A stretch of DNA of 34,188 nucleotides from assembly GCA_029883975.1 (NCBI GenBank), contig JAOUIL010000030.1:1-34188 (forward strand). The letters run 5' to 3'. This stretch comes from Betaproteobacteria bacterium. GTDB taxonomy: Bacteria; Pseudomonadota; Gammaproteobacteria; Burkholderiales; SG8-39. Shown here in pieces: positions 1 to 6,534 of this stretch. The position numbers and the translations under genes are program-made. Every line of letters begins with the position of its first letter. The stretch's first letter is position 1. Below the pieces are notes generated by a model. It saw nothing but the letters and a program-made list of their open reading frames with translations. It had not been told where the DNA came from and made no database searches.

Positions 1-1722
1 GATCTCCTCCGCCCGCTTCCTATCCCGCTTCAACTCCTCCGTCCCAAGCTTGTAGTAATCCCCCGCGCTCATCTTCTCCTCGAGCGCCTTCTGTTCCGCC
101 TCCAGCGCCTCGATCTCCCCCGGCAGCGCCTCCAGCTCGCGCTGCTCCTTGTAGGAAAGCTTCGAGCGCGCCTTCTCGCGCGCCGGCGCTCTGGCCGCAG
201 GCTTGTCCTCCACGGCAGCCGCGGGCCGCTGGCGCAGCCAGTCGGTGTAGCCGCCCGCGTACTCCTTCCACGTCCCGCCGCCCAGAGGCGCGAGGACGGA
301 GGTGACGACGTTGTCGAGGAACGCGCGGTCGTGGCTCACTAACAATAAAGTCCCCGAGTAATCCTGCAGCGCCGCCTCGAGGAGCTCGAGCGACTCGATG
401 TCCAGATCATTGGTCGGCTCGTCCAGCACCAGCACGTTCGCCGGCCGGGCAAACAGGCGCGCGAGCAGCAGCCGATTCCTTTCCCCTCCAGACAACATGC
501 GCACGGGCGAAGAAGCGCGCCGCGGGGGAAAGAGGAAGTCGCCCAGGTAGCTCATGACGTGCTTCCTCCCGCCCTCGAGCTCGACCCAGTCCGAGCCCGG
601 GGAAATGGTTTCCGCGACGGTCTTCTCCGGATCCAAAGCCTCGCGCATCTGGTCGAAGTACGCCGGCACGACGTTCGTGCCCAGCCGCACCGACCCGGAA
701 TCGGGCGCAAGCGTCCCGAGGATGAGCTTCAGCACCGTGGTCTTGCCCGCGCCGTTCGGCCCCACGAGCCCGAGGCGGTCGCCGCGCGAGACGAGGAGGT
801 CCAAGTCCTTCACCACGACCTTGTCGCCGAAGGCCTTCCCCACGTCCTTCAGCTCCGCGACGAGCTTCCCCGAGCGAGGTCCGGAGGAAAGCTGCAGCTT
901 CACCGAACCCAGCCGCTCGCGCCGCGCAGCGCGCTCCTCGCGCAGGCGCTCGAGCCGCCGCACGCGCCCTTCGTTCCTCGTCCGCCGCGCCTCGATGCCC
1001 TTGCGGATCCAGGCCTCCTCCTCCTTCCAGAACTTGTCGAACTTGCGCGAAGCAACGGCCTCGGCGGCGAGCTCGTCCGCCTTCACGCGCTCGTAGGCCG
1101 AAAAATTCCCCGGGTAGGAGCGCAGCCCCCCGCGGTCGAGCTCGAGGATGCGCGTGCACACGCGATCCAGGAACGCCCGGTCGTGGGTGACGACGATCGC
1201 CGCCGGCACCTTGAGGAGCAGCCCCTCCAGCGTCTCGATCCCGCCGATGTCGAGGTGGTTGGTGGGCTCGTCCAGCAGCAGCAGGTCAGGCTCGAGCGCG
1301 AAGGCGAGCGCCAGCGCCGCGCGCTTCGCTTCGCCCCCCGAGGCCGCCTGGGGAGACAAGTCCTCCGACAACCCGAAGCGGTGCAGGTACTCCGTCAGCC
1401 GCGCTTCCGCCTGCCAGCGCGCGCGCTCATCCGGAATCGAAGGGATGTGGCCGCGAAGCAGCAGCGCCGCGCGCAGCGTTGCCGCGTGGGGAAGCGAAGG
1501 CTCCTGCTCAACAAGCACCACGCGCGCCCCCTCGCGCAGGCGCGCCTCGCCTTCGTCGAGCACCGCGCGCCCCGCGATCACCGAAAGGAGTGAGCTCTTG
1601 CCCGTGCCGTTCCGGCCGATCAGCCCGATCCGCTCGCCGCCCTCCATGGAGAAGGCCGCGCGATCGAGGAGCGGCAGGTCACCGTAGGCGAGCTGGGCGT
1701 CCAGCAGCGTGAGCAGGGCCAT
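1..1722 (-). CDS. uup: ABC-F family ATPase Uup (3' end cut by window edge)
   Basis: The minus frame is open from ATG at 1722 to the window edge (574 codons), so about 60 C-terminal residues are missing relative to the usual ~635. Two ABC domains are visible: Walker A GRNGTGKS (residues 36-43), signature SGGEAKRAALA and Walker B LLLLDEPTNHLD in the first; GPNGAGKTT, LSGGERNRLLLARLF and LVLDEPTNDLD in the second. An Arg-rich linker lies between them, and a charged coiled-coil (KLSYKEQRELEALPGEIEAL) begins before the edge. The LSGGERNRLLLARLF block and C-terminal coiled-coil fit Uup rather than EttA or YheS. ABC-F proteins have no membrane domain; Uup is linked to ribosome function and to tolerance of transposon excision or branched DNA. 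A TATAGA hexamer (1740-1735) lies 12 bases upstream of the start and may be its -10. The first signature reads ASGGE where LSGG is usual. Confidence 0.96.
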   Translation of the reverse strand, partial: MALLTLLDAQLAYGDLPLLDRAAFSMEGGERIGLIGRNGTGKSSLLSVIAGRAVLDEGEARLREGARVVLVEQEPSLPHAATLRAALLLRGHIPSIPDERARWQAEARLTEYLHRFGLSEDLSPQAASGGEAKRAALALAFALEPDLLLLDEPTNHLDIGGIETLEGLLLKVPAAIVVTHDRAFLDRVCTRILELDRGGLRSYPGNFSAYERVKADELAAEAVASRKFDKFWKEEEAWIRKGIEARRTRNEGRVRRLERLREERAARRERLGSVKLQLSSGPRSGKLVAELKDVGKAFGDKVVVKDLDLLVSRGDRLGLVGPNGAGKTTVLKLILGTLAPDSGSVRLGTNVVPAYFDQMREALDPEKTVAETISPGSDWVELEGGRKHVMSYLGDFLFPPRRASSPVRMLSGGERNRLLLARLFARPANVLVLDEPTNDLDIESLELLEAALQDYSGTLLLVSHDRAFLDNVVTSVLAPLGGGTWKEYAGGYTDWLRQRPAAAVEDKPAARAPAREKARSKLSYKEQRELEALPGEIEALEAEQKALEEKMSAGDYYKLGTEELKRDRKRAEEI

Positions 1723-1866
1723 GGAGGCGGCAAGTCTATAGGCGCGCGGGGCGGGTCAACGGCGCCGGCGCCCCGCGCGTTGCATCCCCATGGACTCGGG
1801 CAATGCGCGTTATACCGGTTTTGAGATAAACTCGTGAAGCCCGTCGTTCAAGTAGAGACGGACCCG

Positions 1867-2163
1867 ATGAGCGAGAAGATCAAGATCGAGCGCGGCAGCG
1901 GCAACGTGTTTCTCGACCTCGGCTTCGGCAAGGCCGAGGCCGAGAACCTCAGGCTGCGCTCCGAGCTCATGGTGCGGATCGGCGACTACTGCAGGGCGAG
2001 CGGCCGGACGCAGGCCGAGGTCGCGAAGGCGCTCGGGCTGACGCAACCTCGCCTCAACGCCCTGCTCAAGGGCCGGATCGACCAGTTCAGCCTCGACGCC
2101 CTCGTCAACGTCGCCAGCCGGGCGGGCATGAGCGTGCGCCTGGTCGTGAAGAAGGCCGCCTGA
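1867..2163 (+). CDS. XRE-type helix-turn-helix protein, orphan antitoxin-like
   Basis: The protein begins MSEKIKIERGSGNVFLDLGF and carries a helix-turn-helix (GRTQAEVAKALGLTQPRLNALLKG) followed by FSLDALVNVASRAG, the layout of HTH_37-type antitoxins (HigA-like, COG5606) of about 95-100 residues. A GTG in the same frame at 1834 would add 11 residues (VKPVVQVETDP); I prefer ATG 1867 because family members begin there. In this family the toxin gene normally sits directly upstream, but uup occupies that space, so no toxin partner fits. It may be an orphan regulator or a relic. The DNA-binding function is inferred from the family; its targets are unknown. Confidence 0.8.
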   Translation: MSEKIKIERGSGNVFLDLGFGKAEAENLRLRSELMVRIGDYCRASGRTQAEVAKALGLTQPRLNALLKGRIDQFSLDALVNVASRAGMSVRLVVKKAA

Positions 2164-2204
2164 CGGGCGCCTCGGAATGGCCAAGAATGAGGGGAGGCAC
2201 ACCC

Positions 2205-2453
2205 ATGGGCCGCTGGCAGCTGCAGGACGCGAAGAAGCGCCTCTCGGGGCTCGTGCGCAAGGCGCGCGACGAGGGACCGCAGGTGATCACCGTCAGGGGC
2301 CGTGACGCGGTGGTGGTCGTCTCGGCGGGCGAGTACGCGCGCCGGGCGAAGCCCAAGGGCAGCCTTGTTGAGTTTCTGCGCCGTTCGCCGCTCGCGGGCA
2401 CGGCGCTCGAGGTCGGCCGCAGCCGCGATACCGGAAGGCCGATGCGGCTCTAG
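2205..2453 (+). CDS. Phd/YefM family antitoxin without adjacent toxin
   Basis: The 82-residue protein starts MGRWQLQDAKKRLSGLVRKA and continues with QVITVRGRDAVVVVSAGEYA, the hallmark N-terminal half of Phd/YefM antitoxins (WQLQDAK..., then the VV(V)S..EY block). The C-terminal part (SLVEFLRRSPLAG...RDTGRPMRL) is the toxin-binding tail seen in Phd proteins that pair with PIN-domain toxins. ATG 2205 is chosen over ATG 2187 because a GGGGAGG ribosome-binding site at 2189-2195 lies between them and family members begin at this Met. A VapC/PIN gene should follow immediately; I translated 2454-2656 in all three plus frames and found none. It therefore looks like an orphan antitoxin or the survivor of a decayed pair. 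Confidence 0.85.
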   Translation: MGRWQLQDAKKRLSGLVRKARDEGPQVITVRGRDAVVVVSAGEYARRAKPKGSLVEFLRRSPLAGTALEVGRSRDTGRPMRL

Positions 2454-2490
2454 GCGGCCACCGGCCAGCGGCAGGCAGCCCCCGCCCTCA

Positions 2491-2520
2491 CTACGCCGCT
2501 AGCGGCAGCGCCATCGCCCG
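2491..2520. repeat. Direct repeat copy 1 (left flank of higBA)
   Basis: Thirty bases that recur at 3331-3360 in the same orientation with two mismatches. On the minus strand both copies encode the same ending, AMALPLAA followed by a stop. The two copies are exactly 840 bp apart and bracket the higBA pair. Confidence 0.8.
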
Positions 2521-2637
2521 CTTCAGCAAGCAGGACCCAGGCCAGGCGTCCGCAATTCGCGAATCGCGATCGCCGTCAACCCGCAGGTCTGGCGGCGCGT
2601 TGATGACCTCGGGGGCCACCGCGTGCAGCTCGACACG

Positions 2638-2656
2638 ACTAAGCCATTGGATTAGT
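2638..2656. promoter_or_regulatory. 19-bp palindromic operator of the higBA pair
   Basis: ACTAAGCCATTGGATTAGT: arms ACTAAGCCA and TGGATTAGT match at 8 of 9 positions around a central T. It ends one base before the higB ATG at 2657 and leaves no room for a Shine-Dalgarno sequence. This fits autorepression by the HigA-like protein; that role is inferred from other type II toxin-antitoxin operons. Confidence 0.7.
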
Positions 2657-2998
2657 ATGACGGCGCTGATCACCGTCGCGGAGACGCCGGAGTACCTGCG
2701 CCGCGCGGAGCGGCTCCTGTCGGCGGCGGAGCGCACCGAGGTGGTGGCCTACCTCGCCGCGCATCCGCGGGCCGGCGACCTGATGCAGGGCACGGGCGGC
2801 GTGCGCAAGCTGCGATGGGCGCATGGCGGGCGCGGCAAGAGTGGCGGAGCGAGGGTGATCTACTACTTTCACAGCGAGGCGATGCCGCTGTATCTCCTCA
2901 CGGTGTACGGGAAGAAAGAAAGGGCGAACCTGAGCAAGGCCGAGCGCAACGACCTTGCCAGCCTCGTTCGCATCCTCAAGCAGACGGCGGGGAACTGA
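2657..2998 (+). CDS. higB: HigB/RelE-family toxin
   Basis: A 113-residue protein beginning MTALITVAETPEYLRRAERLL. The core GTGGVRKLRWA...GRGKSGGARVIYYFHSEAMPLYLLTVYGKKE is the diagnostic block of HigB2-type RelE-superfamily mRNA interferases (G-x-GG-x-RK-x-RW, K-SGGARVIYY, YLL-x-x-Y-x-K). Such toxins cleave mRNA on the ribosome. ATG 2657 is preferred to the in-frame ATG at 2600 because family members start there and because the 19-bp operator ends at 2656. The stop is two bases before the higA start, giving a toxin-first operon as is usual for HigBA. No disruption is visible, so the module looks intact. Confidence 0.9.
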   Translation: MTALITVAETPEYLRRAERLLSAAERTEVVAYLAAHPRAGDLMQGTGGVRKLRWAHGGRGKSGGARVIYYFHSEAMPLYLLTVYGKKERANLSKAERNDLASLVRILKQTAGN

Positions 2999-3000
2999 CG

Positions 3001-3294
3001 ATGAACAGAACTTACGCGAGCATCAAGCGCGGCCTCGAGCAGGCCATCCGGCACCGGAAGGGCAAACGCATCGCCGGGCTCAGGCTGCACGTACCACCGC
3101 AGGTGGATGTGAAGGCCGTGCGCGAGCGGACCGGCCTCACGCAGGAGGAGTTCGCCGCGACCTTCGCGATCAGCCTGGGTGCGCTCAGGCACTGGGAGCG
3201 CGGCGATCGCAAGCCGCGCGGCACCGCGCTCGTGCTCCTCAACGTGATCGCCAAGGACCCGGACGCGGTGCTGCGGGCCGTGGAGAAGGCCTGA
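3001..3294 (+). CDS. higA: HigA-like XRE antitoxin
   Basis: A 97-residue protein with PPQVDVKAVRERTGLTQEEFA followed by FAISLGALRHWERGDRKPRG, a classic XRE helix-turn-helix as in HigA2-type antitoxins (the ...LR.WE.G.R.P.G segment is typical). It should neutralise the upstream HigB-like toxin and bind the palindrome at 2638-2656 to repress the operon. The gene starts two bases after the toxin stop, so the two are probably translationally coupled. Length and domain order match intact HigA2 proteins. Function is assigned from family and synteny. Confidence 0.9.
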   Translation: MNRTYASIKRGLEQAIRHRKGKRIAGLRLHVPPQVDVKAVRERTGLTQEEFAATFAISLGALRHWERGDRKPRGTALVLLNVIAKDPDAVLRAVEKA

Positions 3295-3330
3295 GCGGCT
3301 CTCCTCGACGAGAACTTTTAGGGCGGCTCC

Positions 3331-3360
3331 CTACGCCGCCAGCGGCAGCGCCATCGCCTG
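3331..3360. repeat. Direct repeat copy 2 (right flank of higBA)
   Basis: Second copy of the 30-bp repeat at 2491-2520 (28 of 30 identical). Here it forms the natural 3' end of the metallo-beta-lactamase-fold remnant on the minus strand, which suggests this copy is the original and the left copy the duplicate. Confidence 0.8.
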
Positions 3361-3470
3361 GATCTCCAGGCGCTTGGCGAGCTCCCGGATCAGCTTCGCC
3401 CCATCCCCGCGCCAGGCGCTGCCGTGCATGCACGCGAGCGTCAGCGGCTTTTCGCACGCGAGCTTCAGGG
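3331..3470 (-). pseudogene. C-terminal remnant of an MBL-fold (di-iron type) hydrolase
   Basis: Reading the minus strand from about 3470 to the stop at 3331 gives LKLACEKPLTLACMHGSAW then RGDGAKLIRELAKRLEIQ and AMALPLAA. The LACMHGSAWRGDGA..LR.LA motif is one I recall at the C-terminus of metallo-beta-lactamase-fold proteins with an oxygen-binding di-iron centre. Only about 45 residues remain; there is no start codon, and the catalytic HxHxDH region is absent. Upstream bases (3471-3526) show no further homology that I recognise. It is a truncated gene, next to the repeat that flanks higBA. Confidence 0.65.
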
Positions 3471-3526
3471 GGCGGCGAGCGGCCGCTCGGCGAGTACACC
3501 TTCCGGCACACGCCCGGCTAGGGCGG

Positions 3527-3619
3527 CTACTTCTCCGCCTTTTTCGCCTTCTTCCTCAGCTGCTTCTTGATCTTCTGCTTGCGCGCTCGATTGCGGCGGT
3601 CGCGGGCGGTGTGCCTCAT
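3527..3619 (-). CDS. 30-residue highly basic protein
   Basis: A complete small ORF, ATG at 3619 to TAG at 3527, with 16 Lys/Arg in 30 residues (MRHTARDRRNRARKQ..., ending KKAKKAEK). A Shine-Dalgarno GAGGGAG (minus strand, 3631-3625) sits at correct spacing. I do not recognise a named family; the composition resembles small ribosome- or nucleic-acid-associated proteins. The Shine-Dalgarno sequence overlaps one arm of a perfect CTCACC/GGTGAG inverted repeat. Divergent from the helicase gene. The good ribosome-binding site makes it more than a chance ORF, but function is unknown. Confidence 0.6.
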   Translation of the reverse strand: MRHTARDRRNRARKQKIKKQLRKKAKKAEK

Positions 3620-3628
3620 GGATGCTCC

Positions 3629-3641
3629 CTCACCTGGTGAG
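3629..3641. promoter_or_regulatory. Inverted repeat overlapping the small ORF's ribosome-binding site
   Basis: CTCACCTGGTGAG, a perfect 6-bp inverted repeat with one central base. On the minus-strand transcript the GGTGAG arm is part of GGTGAGGGAG, so folding would hide the Shine-Dalgarno sequence of the 30-residue gene. It could equally be a protein-binding site between the divergent genes. Confidence 0.4.
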
Positions 3642-3682
3642 CGCACAGTATGCCCCGAACCCCGCCTCGGCCGCGCCCTGGG

Positions 3683-3711
3683 TGGATAGATATACAGTAA
3701 TCGCCTATAGT
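3683..3711 (+). promoter_or_regulatory. Promoter of the helicase gene
   Basis: -35 TGGATA (3683-3688) and -10 TATAGT (3706-3711) are separated by exactly 17 bases. The expected +1 is at about 3718-3719, one or two bases before the ATG at 3720, so the transcript would be leaderless. No Shine-Dalgarno sequence is present. Confidence 0.5.
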
Positions 3712-3719
3712 CCCGCCCC

Positions 3720-5726
3720 ATGGGCGCGACGGAAGCCTTCACCACGCTGAACGAGCGGCAACGCGAGGCCGCCACCGCTTCCGCCCGCCCCTTGCTCATC
3801 ATCGCCGGTGCGGGCACGGGCAAGACCAACACGCTCGCGCACCGCGTCGCGCACCTGCTGCTCGCGGGCGCGGCGCCGGAACGGATCCTGCTGCTCACCT
3901 TCACGCGCCGCGCGGCGCTGGAGATGACGCGCCGCGCGGGCCGCATCGCCGCGCAGGCGCACCGCAACGTCCGGCTGTCGTGGTCGGGCACCTTCCATTC
4001 GGTCGCCAACCGGCTGATTCGCCGTCACCACGCCGCCGTGGGACTCGCCGAGAGCTTCAGCGTGCTCGACCGCGGCGACGCTGCCGACCTGATGGACGTG
4101 GTGCGCCACGAACTGGGCCTGTCGAAGACGGAGAAGCGCTTCCCGCGCAAGGACACCTGCGTCGCGATCTACTCGCACCGCGTGAACACGCAAGGGTCGC
4201 TCGAGGCGACGCTGCGCGAGGCCTTCCCCTGGTGCGAGGAGTGGGAAGCGGAGCTGAAGCGCCTCTTTGCCGCCTACGTGGAGCGGAAGCTCGCCCACCA
4301 GGCGCTCGACTACGACGACCTGCTCCTTTACTGGCACGCGATGATGGAGGACGCGGCGCTCGCGCGCGAGATCGCCGGCCGCTTCGACCACGTGCTGGTG
4401 GACGAGTACCAGGATACGAACGTGCTGCAGGCGGAGATCCTGAGGAAGCTGAAGCCCACGGGCGAGGGGCTGACGGTAGTGGGCGACGACGCGCAGGCGA
4501 TCTATTCGTTCCGCGCGGCGACGGTGGACAACATCCTCAATTTCGAGAAGCAGTTCGGAAATCCTGATCTGACCCCATTGATCGTGACGCTCGAGGAGAA
4601 CTACCGCTCGAGCCAGGCGGTGCTCGACGCGGCGAACGCGCTGATGCGCGAAGCCGCGCGCCAGTACCGCAAGGATCTGCGCGCGGCGAAGCCCGAGGGC
4701 CCGAAGCCGCGCTACGTGACGGTGGCCGACGACGCGGCGCAGGCGCAGTACGTGGTCGGGCGGGTGCTGGAGGCGAGGGAGGAGGGCGTGGACCTCAAGC
4801 GCCAGGCGGTGCTCTTCCGGAGCTCGCACCACTCGGACGTGCTGGAGCTGGAACTGGTGCGCCGGAACATTCCCTACGTGAAGTACGGCGGGCTCAAGTT
4901 CCTCGAGGCGGCGCACGTGAAGGACGCGCTCGCGGTGCTGCGCTGGGCGGATAACCCGCGTAACCGCGTCGCCGCCTGGCGCGCGCTGCAGCTCCTGCCC
5001 GGCGTGGGGCCGAAGGGCGCCGAGCGCGCCTGGACGGCGTTCGAGGCTTCAAGCTGGCAGTGGGCGGCGCTCAAGTCGGGCTCGCCGCCGTTCGACGCGC
5101 TGCTGCACGGCCTCGCCGACCCGGCGGGCGGCTGGTCCGGCCAGATGCAGCGCGTGCGCGAGTGGTACGCGCCGGTGATGGAGCGCAAGTACGACGCGCC
5201 CGAAGTGCGCGCCGCCGACCTCGTGCAGCTCGAGCGCATCGCCGCCACCTACGGCACGCGCGAGGCCTTCCTCACCGACATGGCGCTCGACCCGCCGCAG
5301 GCGAGCTCCGACCTCGCGGGCGACCCGCTGCTCGACGAGGACTACCTGGTGCTCTCTACGGTGCACTCGGCGAAGGGCCAGGAGTGGGACGCGGTGTACC
5401 TGCTCAATGTCGCCGACGGCAACTTTCCGAACGAGTTCGCCACCGGCAAGCCGGAGTTGATCGAGGAGGAGCGGCGCCTGCTCTACGTGGCGATGACGCG
5501 CGCGAAGACCAAGCTCGACCTCGTCGCGCCGCTCAAGTACTACGTCACGCAGCAGTCGCGCATGGGCGACCGGCACGTCTACGGCGCGCGCAGCCGCTTC
5601 ATGACGCGCGCGGTGATGCGCTGCTTCGACGAAGTGGCCTACGGCGAGCCCGACAGGGCCGGCGCGCCGCAGGGCGCCACGCCCGCAGTGGACGTGGCGG
5701 GGCGGCTGCGCGGCATGTGGGCCTGA
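3720..5726 (+). CDS. UvrD/PcrA/Rep-type ATP-dependent DNA helicase
   Basis: A 668-residue SF1A helicase with all canonical motifs in order: Q-motif LNERQREA (10-17), motif I GAGTGKT (30-36), Ia LTFTRRAALEM, II LVDEYQDTN, III VVGDDAQAIYSFR, IV ENYRSS, V LSTVHSAKGQEWD, VI RLLYVAMTRAK. It would use ATP to move 3'-5' on single-stranded DNA in the cytoplasm. The protein is shorter than canonical UvrD (~720) and lacks a recognisable Tudor-like C-terminus, so I do not assign uvrD. Mid-protein ELELVRRNIPYVKYGG and the LLPGVGPKGAERAW hairpin fit domain 2B. It lies between two toxin-antitoxin clusters and is transcribed alone, from a promoter just before its start. Confidence 0.93.
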   Translation: MGATEAFTTLNERQREAATASARPLLIIAGAGTGKTNTLAHRVAHLLLAGAAPERILLLTFTRRAALEMTRRAGRIAAQAHRNVRLSWSGTFHSVANRLIRRHHAAVGLAESFSVLDRGDAADLMDVVRHELGLSKTEKRFPRKDTCVAIYSHRVNTQGSLEATLREAFPWCEEWEAELKRLFAAYVERKLAHQALDYDDLLLYWHAMMEDAALAREIAGRFDHVLVDEYQDTNVLQAEILRKLKPTGEGLTVVGDDAQAIYSFRAATVDNILNFEKQFGNPDLTPLIVTLEENYRSSQAVLDAANALMREAARQYRKDLRAAKPEGPKPRYVTVADDAAQAQYVVGRVLEAREEGVDLKRQAVLFRSSHHSDVLELELVRRNIPYVKYGGLKFLEAAHVKDALAVLRWADNPRNRVAAWRALQLLPGVGPKGAERAWTAFEASSWQWAALKSGSPPFDALLHGLADPAGGWSGQMQRVREWYAPVMERKYDAPEVRAADLVQLERIAATYGTREAFLTDMALDPPQASSDLAGDPLLDEDYLVLSTVHSAKGQEWDAVYLLNVADGNFPNEFATGKPELIEEERRLLYVAMTRAKTKLDLVAPLKYYVTQQSRMGDRHVYGARSRFMTRAVMRCFDEVAYGEPDRAGAPQGATPAVDVAGRLRGMWA

Positions 5727-5730
5727 AAAC

Positions 5731-5749
5731 GGGGTCGGATCCCATTTTT
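5731..5749 (+). terminator. Weak terminator-like GGGGTCGGATCCC-ATTTTT element
   Basis: A short GGG/CCC stem followed by ATTTTT, directly after the helicase stop (5726) and before the convergent PIN gene's stop (5757). The stem is too short for a confident intrinsic terminator. The sequence resembles the GGGGTCAGATCCC...TTTTT intergenic motifs I recall as repeated in many betaproteobacterial genomes. Confidence 0.35.
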
Positions 5750-5756
5750 CCCGGCA

Positions 5757-6152
5757 TCAGGGCATGTCGACGAAATCGCGCAAGCTGACGATCCGGATTC
5801 CGGCGTATTCCTTCAACTCCAGCAGCTCGCGGTCGCCGGTCACGATGAGGGCCGCGGCGCCAGCCGAGGCGCATTCCAGGACGCGGTTGTCGGGGTCGTC
5901 CTTGAGCACCTTCAGGCGGCGCGCCGGCTTGACCATGGTCGCGACCTCACCGAGGAGAAGCGCGGCGCGCGCCAGCTGTTCGCTATCGCGCGCGAATTTG
6001 CGGGCGAGCACGCCGAGTAGCTCGTCGAGGATCGCCTTGGACAGGACGAGCTCGTCCCGCTCCTCCAGGATGCGCTGCAGCGCCTGCTCGCCCCGCCCGC
6101 CGGGAAACACCAGGGACGAGACGAGGACGTTCGTGTCGAACACCACCCTCAC
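5757..6152 (-). CDS. PIN-domain toxin (PIN_3 / COG1569 type)
   Basis: A 131-residue protein starting (GTG) VRVVFDTNVLVSSLVFPGG. Hallmarks are the N-terminal catalytic Asp in FDTN (D6), the middle acidic helix AILDELLGVL, KDDPDNRVLECA, and the C-terminal IVTGDRELLEL, which together form the Mg-binding acidic site of PIN ribonucleases. The DTNVLVSSLV and PDNRVLECA signatures fit the PIN_3/COG1569 toxin group rather than classic VapC. GTG at 6152 overlaps the antitoxin's TGA as GTGA, so the pair is translationally coupled. Convergent with the helicase. The expected activity is RNA cleavage; the target is unknown. Confidence 0.88.
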   Translation of the reverse strand: MRVVFDTNVLVSSLVFPGGRGEQALQRILEERDELVLSKAILDELLGVLARKFARDSEQLARAALLLGEVATMVKPARRLKVLKDDPDNRVLECASAGAAALIVTGDRELLELKEYAGIRIVSLRDFVDMP

Positions 6153-6385
6153 GAGCGCAGATAGCGCTCCAGATCCGCTTCGGTAAGGATGCCTTTCTCG
6201 CGCGCCTTGCGGCTCCAGAAGCCCTGCACGCCGCGCAGCTCCTGCTGCCGGCGCCCGATGCGCGCCTGGCGTAGCGCCTCCTGGATCACGCCGCTGAGCG
6301 TTTTCCCCTCGGCCCTGGCGATCGCCTCGGCCTCCTTCGCGAGATCCACGGGGAGGGAGATGGTCTTCTTGACAGCGGCGCCCAT
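6149..6385 (-). CDS. Ribbon-helix-helix antitoxin partnered with PIN toxin
   Basis: A 78-residue protein: MGAAVKKTISLPVDLAKEAE, then AIARAEGKTLSGVIQEALRQ, a ribbon-helix-helix (CopG/Arc-like) DNA-binding N-terminus with the beta-strand KKTISLP and two helices. The C-terminal GFWSRKAREKGILTEADLERYL is the usual tail that wraps the PIN partner. Start ATG 6385 has an AGGA Shine-Dalgarno sequence about 10 bases upstream. It should neutralise the downstream toxin and repress the operon through the palindrome at 6404-6422, which covers the -10. Confidence 0.88.
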   Translation of the reverse strand: MGAAVKKTISLPVDLAKEAEAIARAEGKTLSGVIQEALRQARIGRRQQELRGVQGFWSRKAREKGILTEADLERYLRS

Positions 6386-6403
6386 GACAGCGGTCCTCGT
6401 TGC

Positions 6404-6422
6404 GGTGTGAATAAATCATACC
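6404..6422 (-). promoter_or_regulatory. 19-bp operator overlapping the -10 of the PIN/RHH operon
   Basis: GGTGTGAATAAATCATACC: arms GGTGTGA and TCATACC match at 6 of 7 positions around a 5-base centre. On the minus strand it contains TATGAT (6420-6415), a good -10 hexamer. A repressor bound here would block the promoter. Binding by the ribbon-helix-helix antitoxin is inferred. Confidence 0.6.
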
Positions 6423-6534
6423 ATCGCCTGGGCGGGCGCTGCAGGACGCGAAGCGCCAGCGACGGGGTGAGGACGCGAGCCTGAACGCTCGCCCGCGAGC
6501 GGAGTTCCCGCGGCGCGGGTATTCTCTTTGTCCG

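Noticed and set aside
407-1159. 250-codon minus-strand ORF within uup
   Set aside because: It is a shifted frame of the uup gene; the true frame carries all ABC-F motifs.
2521-2637. Possible remnant of a PIN toxin after the Phd antitoxin gene
   Set aside because: All three plus frames were translated and none shows the PIN acidic motifs.
3472-3521. Plus-strand frame ending GERPLGEYTFRHTPG-stop as a possible gene tail
   Set aside because: No start, no recognisable family and only a few dozen codons; it may be debris of the broken gene region but cannot be supported.
4560-4580. GGGGTCAGATC-like motif inside the helicase gene, similar to the intergenic element at 5731
   Set aside because: It lies in a well-conserved part of the helicase frame with no disruption, so it is probably chance.
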